Source of the DNA: Clostridiales bacterium
GTDB taxonomy: Bacteria; Bacillota; Clostridia; Oscillospirales; Oscillospiraceae
DNA length: 8,039 nucleotides
Assembly (NCBI GenBank): GCA_021200895.1
Contig: JAJQFX010000097.1
Span: forward strand, 1-8,039
Reading direction: 5' to 3'
The notes beneath the pieces were generated by a model. The model did no database searches, was not told the origin of the DNA, and saw nothing but the letters and a program-made list of their open reading frames with translations. This document shows, in pieces, positions 6,061 to 8,039 of this stretch. The first letter of the stretch is position 1. Every line of letters begins with the position of its first letter. A program made the position numbers and the translations under genes.

Positions 6061-7467
6061 TCAGTCTTCATTGACGGCACACATGGTGTACTTGCAGGTG
6101 CGCTCTTCCTTCTCCTTACGGGCCTCCATAAAGTCCTTCGCCTGCTTCGGGAAGCAGATGTAGCTCATGATGTCCTCTTCGCTGCGGGCCAGGTCGCCCA
6201 GCTCCTCCTTTGCCTTGGCAAAGTCCTCACCGGTGCGCTTCTGGTCCTCAATGCGGCAGTCCACAGGCTCGCCGCCCTCGCCCAGGATCTTCTTCTTTAA
6301 ATCCTCGTTCACGGGGGCGGGGGCGATGCCGTACTCGCCCTTGAAGTAGTTCTTCACCTCATTGGAGATGTTCTTATAGCGCTCGCCCACCAGCACGTTG
6401 GTAACGGCCTGGTTGCCCACCATCTGGGACAGGGGAGTGACCAGGGGAGGATAGCCCATGTCGGCCCGGACGGCGGGGATTTCGGCCAGCGCCTCGTCGA
6501 ACTTGTCCATAGCGCCCATGTCGGTCAGGTTGGCAATCATGTTGGACAGCATACCGCCGGGCACCTTGTATACCAGGGCCTGCGCGTCGGTGGCCATGCT
6601 CTTGGGGTTGATAAGGCCGTTGTCAATATACTTCTGCTTCACGGGCTTGAAGAAGTCGTTGACCTCGTTGATGGTCTTTTCGTCCAGGCCGGTATCGATG
6701 CCGTACTGGGTCAGAGCGTAGTACATGGTCTCGGTGGCGGGCTGGGACGTGCCGTTGGAGAAGCAGGAGGTGGCGGTGTCAATGACATCCACGCCGCTCT
6801 CCACAGCCTTGGTGACGGTCTGATAGGCCATGCCGGTGGTGCAGTGGGTGTGGAGGATCAGGGGCATATCGCCCACGCCGTCCTTGATGCCCTTGATGAG
6901 GTACTCGGCCTCATAGGGGCTCATGGTGCCGGCCATGTCCTTCAGGCAGATGGTGTCAAAGCCCATGCGCTGAAGCTCCTTGCACATCTCCACATACTTC
7001 TGTACGGTGTGCACCGGGGACTGGGTATAGGAAATGCAGCCGGAGGCCACGGTGTTCTCCGTGGCGTACTTCTTGGTGGCATCCAGGGCAGTGCCCAGGT
7101 TGCGGAAGTCGTTCAGAGCGTCGAAGATACGCAGAATGTCGATTCCGTTCTTGATAGACAGCTCCACGAACTTCTCCACCACGTCGTCATGGTAATGCTT
7201 GTAGCCCAGCAGGTTCTGACCGCGCAGCAGCATTTGCAGCTTGGTGTTGGGCATATTCTTGCGGATACCGCGCAGACGCTCCCAGGGATCCTCCCCCAGA
7301 TAGCGCAGGCAGGAGTCAAATGTGGCGCCGCCCCAGCACTCAACGGAGCAATAACCGGCCTTGTCCATGGTGGACAGAATCGGCTCATAATCGGAGTAGG
7401 GAAGGCGGGTAGCCATCAGGGACTGGTTTGCATCGCGCAGTACGGTTTCAGTGAATTGAACGCGCAT
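6061..7467 (-). CDS. oadA: Oxaloacetate decarboxylase alpha subunit (carboxyltransferase)
   Basis: Cytoplasmic carboxyltransferase of 468 residues that moves the carboxyl group of oxaloacetate to biotin, releasing pyruvate. The N-terminus has ETVLRDANQSLMATR, with metal ligand D12. ECWGGATFD (43-51) and LLRGQNLLGYKHY (80-92) are hallmark blocks. K176 in CLKDMAG is the likely carbamylated lysine, and H206 and H208 in LHTHCTTG complete the metal site. VPGGMLSN (302-309), LVTPLSQMVGNQAV (342-355) and GERYK follow. The protein ends near where the biotinyl domain starts in Klebsiella OadA (about 590 residues), consistent with the separate biotin gene downstream. This pyruvate-carboxylase-like fold differs from the acyl-CoA carboxyltransferases of methylmalonyl-CoA or glutaconyl-CoA decarboxylases, so oxaloacetate is the best substrate. 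Pyruvate carboxylase subunit B is the alternative family name, but no biotin carboxylase gene is nearby. Ribosome binding site GGAGGT at 7474-7479. Confidence 0.95.
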   Translation of the reverse strand: MRVQFTETVLRDANQSLMATRLPYSDYEPILSTMDKAGYCSVECWGGATFDSCLRYLGEDPWERLRGIRKNMPNTKLQMLLRGQNLLGYKHYHDDVVEKFVELSIKNGIDILRIFDALNDFRNLGTALDATKKYATENTVASGCISYTQSPVHTVQKYVEMCKELQRMGFDTICLKDMAGTMSPYEAEYLIKGIKDGVGDMPLILHTHCTTGMAYQTVTKAVESGVDVIDTATSCFSNGTSQPATETMYYALTQYGIDTGLDEKTINEVNDFFKPVKQKYIDNGLINPKSMATDAQALVYKVPGGMLSNMIANLTDMGAMDKFDEALAEIPAVRADMGYPPLVTPLSQMVGNQAVTNVLVGERYKNISNEVKNYFKGEYGIAPAPVNEDLKKKILGEGGEPVDCRIEDQKRTGEDFAKAKEELGDLARSEEDIMSYICFPKQAKDFMEARKEKEERTCKYTMCAVNED

Positions 7468-7496
7468 ACGTACACCTCCATAGTCTTGTAGCAGCA

Positions 7497-7524
7497 GTTG
7501 ACAAGGTACAATATTATTGTCAAC
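7497..7524. promoter_or_regulatory. Inverted repeat over the transcription start, candidate operator
   Basis: GTTGACAA (7497-7504) and TTGTCAAC (7517-7524) form perfect 8-bp arms around a 12-bp spacer. A second, offset palindrome, ACAATA-T-TATTGT (7508-7520), overlaps it. The element starts 4 bp past the -10 box and covers the predicted start site, the usual place for a repressor. The regulator is not encoded in the window and I do not match the motif to a known family; it does not fit the Rex, CcpA or AraR consensus. Confidence 0.6.
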
Positions 7525-7528
7525 TTCA

Positions 7529-7556
7529 ATTATAACAAAAAGTGGCGAAATGTAAA
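7529..7556 (-). promoter_or_regulatory. Promoter of the decarboxylase operon
   Basis: On the minus strand TTTACA (7556-7551, one change from TTGACA) and a perfect TATAAT (7534-7529) are 16 bp apart. TGT directly before the -10 box gives an extended -10 (TGn). The predicted transcription start is near 7522, giving a leader of about 55 nt before the alpha-subunit ATG. It is the only strong sigma-A-type promoter noticed in the window and serves the four-gene operon. Confidence 0.87.
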
Positions 7557-7607
7557 GGGTTTTTTGAGAAAAAAGGAGGTTTGCAAAAGGGAAAATTCCA
7601 AAGTTTC

Positions 7608-7673
7608 CCGTCCGAAAGTCGGGCGGAAAACCCGGCCTTTCCCGCCGGGAGGCGGGCGTTTCCGCCCGTTTTT
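7608..7673 (+). terminator. Hairpin cluster ending in a plus-strand terminator-like stem
   Basis: The last stem, CGGGCG/CGCCCG (7653-7658 with 7663-7668), has a TTTC loop and is followed by TTTTT and, after CTGC, another TTTTT. Upstream stems include 7608-7615/7619-7626 (8 pairs, one G-U only in plus-strand RNA) and CCCGGC/GCCGGG (7631-7636 with 7644-7649). CCCGCC/GGCGGG (7641-7646 with 7651-7656) would compete with the last stem. No plus-strand gene or promoter that would need it was found. Confidence 0.5.
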
Positions 7674-7735
7674 CTGCTTTTTGTCACAGGTGACGAAAAT
7701 GACAAAATTTGAGCCGTTCCTCTTTGTGCGGAAAT

Positions 7736-7756
7736 GGGGCAGGCGTGGCCCGCCCC
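7736..7756 (-). other. Minus-strand RNA hairpin
   Basis: In minus-strand RNA, positions 7748-7756 pair with 7736-7744 as a continuous 9-bp stem with a CAC loop. One pair (7741/7751) is a G-U wobble on this strand and would be an A-C mismatch on the other. It follows directly after the UUCG hairpin and its U-tract. Confidence 0.5.
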
Positions 7757-7761
7757 GGCAG

Positions 7762-7797
7762 AAAACAGCCGCAGCCGCCCGAAGGCAGCCGCGGCTG
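7762..7797 (-). terminator. UUCG-capped hairpin with U-tract, minus-strand terminator
   Basis: Read as minus-strand RNA, 14 bases (7797-7784) pair without interruption with 7779-7766 around a UUCG tetraloop closed by C-G. Two of the pairs are G-U wobbles; on the plus strand both become A-C mismatches. The stem is followed by UUUUCUG (7765-7759). Stem, tetraloop and tail make a good intrinsic terminator for a transcript entering from the right edge. No gene for that transcript is within the window. Confidence 0.7.
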
Positions 7798-7854
7798 GGG
7801 GACGGAACTCAATTTTGAACCCCGTTTTGCATAGGAACCTCTCCGCTGCGCCCC

Positions 7855-7916
7855 CTATCCTGAAAGGGAATATCATCAACTTAAAGATGCAATCTATCCT
7901 GGGTTGAAGGGAATCA
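7855..7916. repeat. Imperfect direct repeat, two copies
   Basis: CTATCCTG followed by AAAGGGAATATCA (7855-7875) recurs as CTATCCTG followed by GGTTGAAGGGAATCA (7894-7916), 39 bp later. The copies share CTATCCTG and a (G/A)AAGGGAAT core, with a 4-bp insertion in the second. They lie between GCTGCG (7845-7850) and its reverse complement CGCAGC (7917-7922), which could close a long-range stem around them. Function unknown. Confidence 0.45.
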
Positions 7917-7956
7917 CGCAGCCGTACAGTCAGATGTTATCCACCGTTTGGACTAT

Positions 7957-8000
7957 AAAATTGCACGTTCCGCCCGCCATCGGCAGGGCGGAACGGCAAT
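7957..8000 (-). terminator. Long bulged hairpin, possible minus-strand terminator
   Basis: Eighteen base pairs join 7960-7978 and 7982-8000 around an ATC triloop, interrupted only by single unpaired bases at 7965 and 7985. On the minus strand the stem runs into UUUUAUAG (7960-7953); on the plus strand no T-tract follows. It could end a minus-strand transcript from beyond the window, or be the arm of a small repeat element. Confidence 0.5.
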
Positions 8001-8008
8001 CGTCCCCA

Positions 8009-8039
8009 GCCGCCATAGGCGGCAGTCTCACCAGTGAGA
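8009..8039. other. Two small hairpins at the window edge
   Basis: GCCGCC-ATA-GGCGGC (8009-8023) and TCTCAC-CA-GTGAGA (8026-8039) are short perfect inverted repeats next to each other. They continue the run of hairpins in this region. The second ends exactly at the window edge, so its true extent is unknown. Confidence 0.4.

Larger units (their letters stand above)
7557..8039. other. Non-coding, highly structured intergenic region
   Basis: No credible protein gene is present in these 483 bp. Open frames at 7498-7818 (plus) and 7526-7879 (minus) run through hairpins, lack ribosome binding sites at their starts and resemble no family I know. The stretch holds a set of overlapping GC hairpins with a plus-strand T-tract (7608-7673), two hairpins that pair fully only as minus-strand RNA (7736-7756 and 7766-7797), an AT-richer segment with an internal repeat (7855-7916), and a long hairpin near 7960-8000. 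An isolated AAGGAGGT (7573-7580, plus) has no start codon at usable distance. Confidence 0.6.

Noticed and set aside
6844..7491. 215-codon plus-strand open frame opposite the alpha subunit
   Set aside because: Antisense shadow of a well-conserved gene, with no recognisable domain.
7498..7503. TTGACA as a -35 box for a plus-strand promoter
   Set aside because: Nothing like a -10 box lies 15-19 bp downstream; the hexamer is better explained as an arm of the inverted repeat.
7468..7522. Riboswitch or T-box in the decarboxylase leader
   Set aside because: The leader is only about 55 nt and shows no terminator stem or conserved aptamer elements.
7498..7818. 106-codon plus-strand open frame from a TTG
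   Set aside because: It starts inside the operator, has no ribosome binding site and passes through several hairpins; composition is not protein-like.
7526..7879. 117-codon minus-strand open frame ending in the decarboxylase promoter
   Set aside because: It lies over the UUCG hairpin, the hairpin cluster and the promoter; no ribosome binding site or domain was seen. Better explained as structured non-coding DNA.
7798..7956. tRNA, tmRNA, RNase P or SRP RNA gene in the right-hand gap
   Set aside because: No cloverleaf, CCA end or diagnostic conserved cores of these RNAs could be found by eye on either strand.

Overview
The window looks like chromosomal DNA from a GC-rich, anaerobic, low-oxygen-niche member of the Clostridia, most like the gut Oscillospiraceae (Flavonifractor, Pseudoflavonifractor or Intestinimonas type). 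This is inference. It rests on strong AGGAGG-type ribosome binding sites before nearly every gene, high GC in coding DNA with AT-rich gaps, a pentose operon that ends in a likely split transketolase, and a sodium-pump decarboxylase encoded in four separate pieces. No mobile element, CRISPR array, tRNA or rRNA was recognised.

Left half (1-3945, plus strand): the end of a pentose-use operon. It holds the last codons of a probable transketolase C-terminal subunit, an FGGY-family sugar kinase, L-arabinose isomerase (araA) and L-ribulose-5-phosphate 4-epimerase (araD). Together these take L-arabinose to L-ribulose, L-ribulose 5-phosphate and D-xylulose 5-phosphate, which transketolase feeds into the pentose phosphate pathway. 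A 17-bp perfect hairpin with a T-tract closes the operon. Its promoter lies outside the window.

Middle (3946-4084): a convergent gap with a GC hairpin, a 14-bp tandem repeat and the terminator of the opposing operon.

Right-centre (4085-7560, minus strand): a compact four-gene operon for a membrane Na+-translocating decarboxylase, most likely for oxaloacetate. The order is carboxyltransferase (alpha), small membrane subunit (OadG/gamma type), biotin carrier protein, and beta membrane subunit. Intergenic gaps are 18, 1 and 13 bp. A good sigma-A-type promoter lies at 7529-7556, and an inverted repeat overlaps the expected transcription start, as a repressor site would.

Right end (7557-8039): about 480 bp with no credible gene but much secondary structure. 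One hairpin forms 14 continuous pairs only as minus-strand RNA (two G-U pairs, UUCG loop) and is followed by UUUU. A neighbouring hairpin shows the same strand bias, and a long 18-bp hairpin lies further right. The simplest reading is the structured 3' end of a minus-strand transcript entering from the right, or a dispersed intergenic repeat. This is the least explained part of the window. The coding regions are clear but mostly ordinary.
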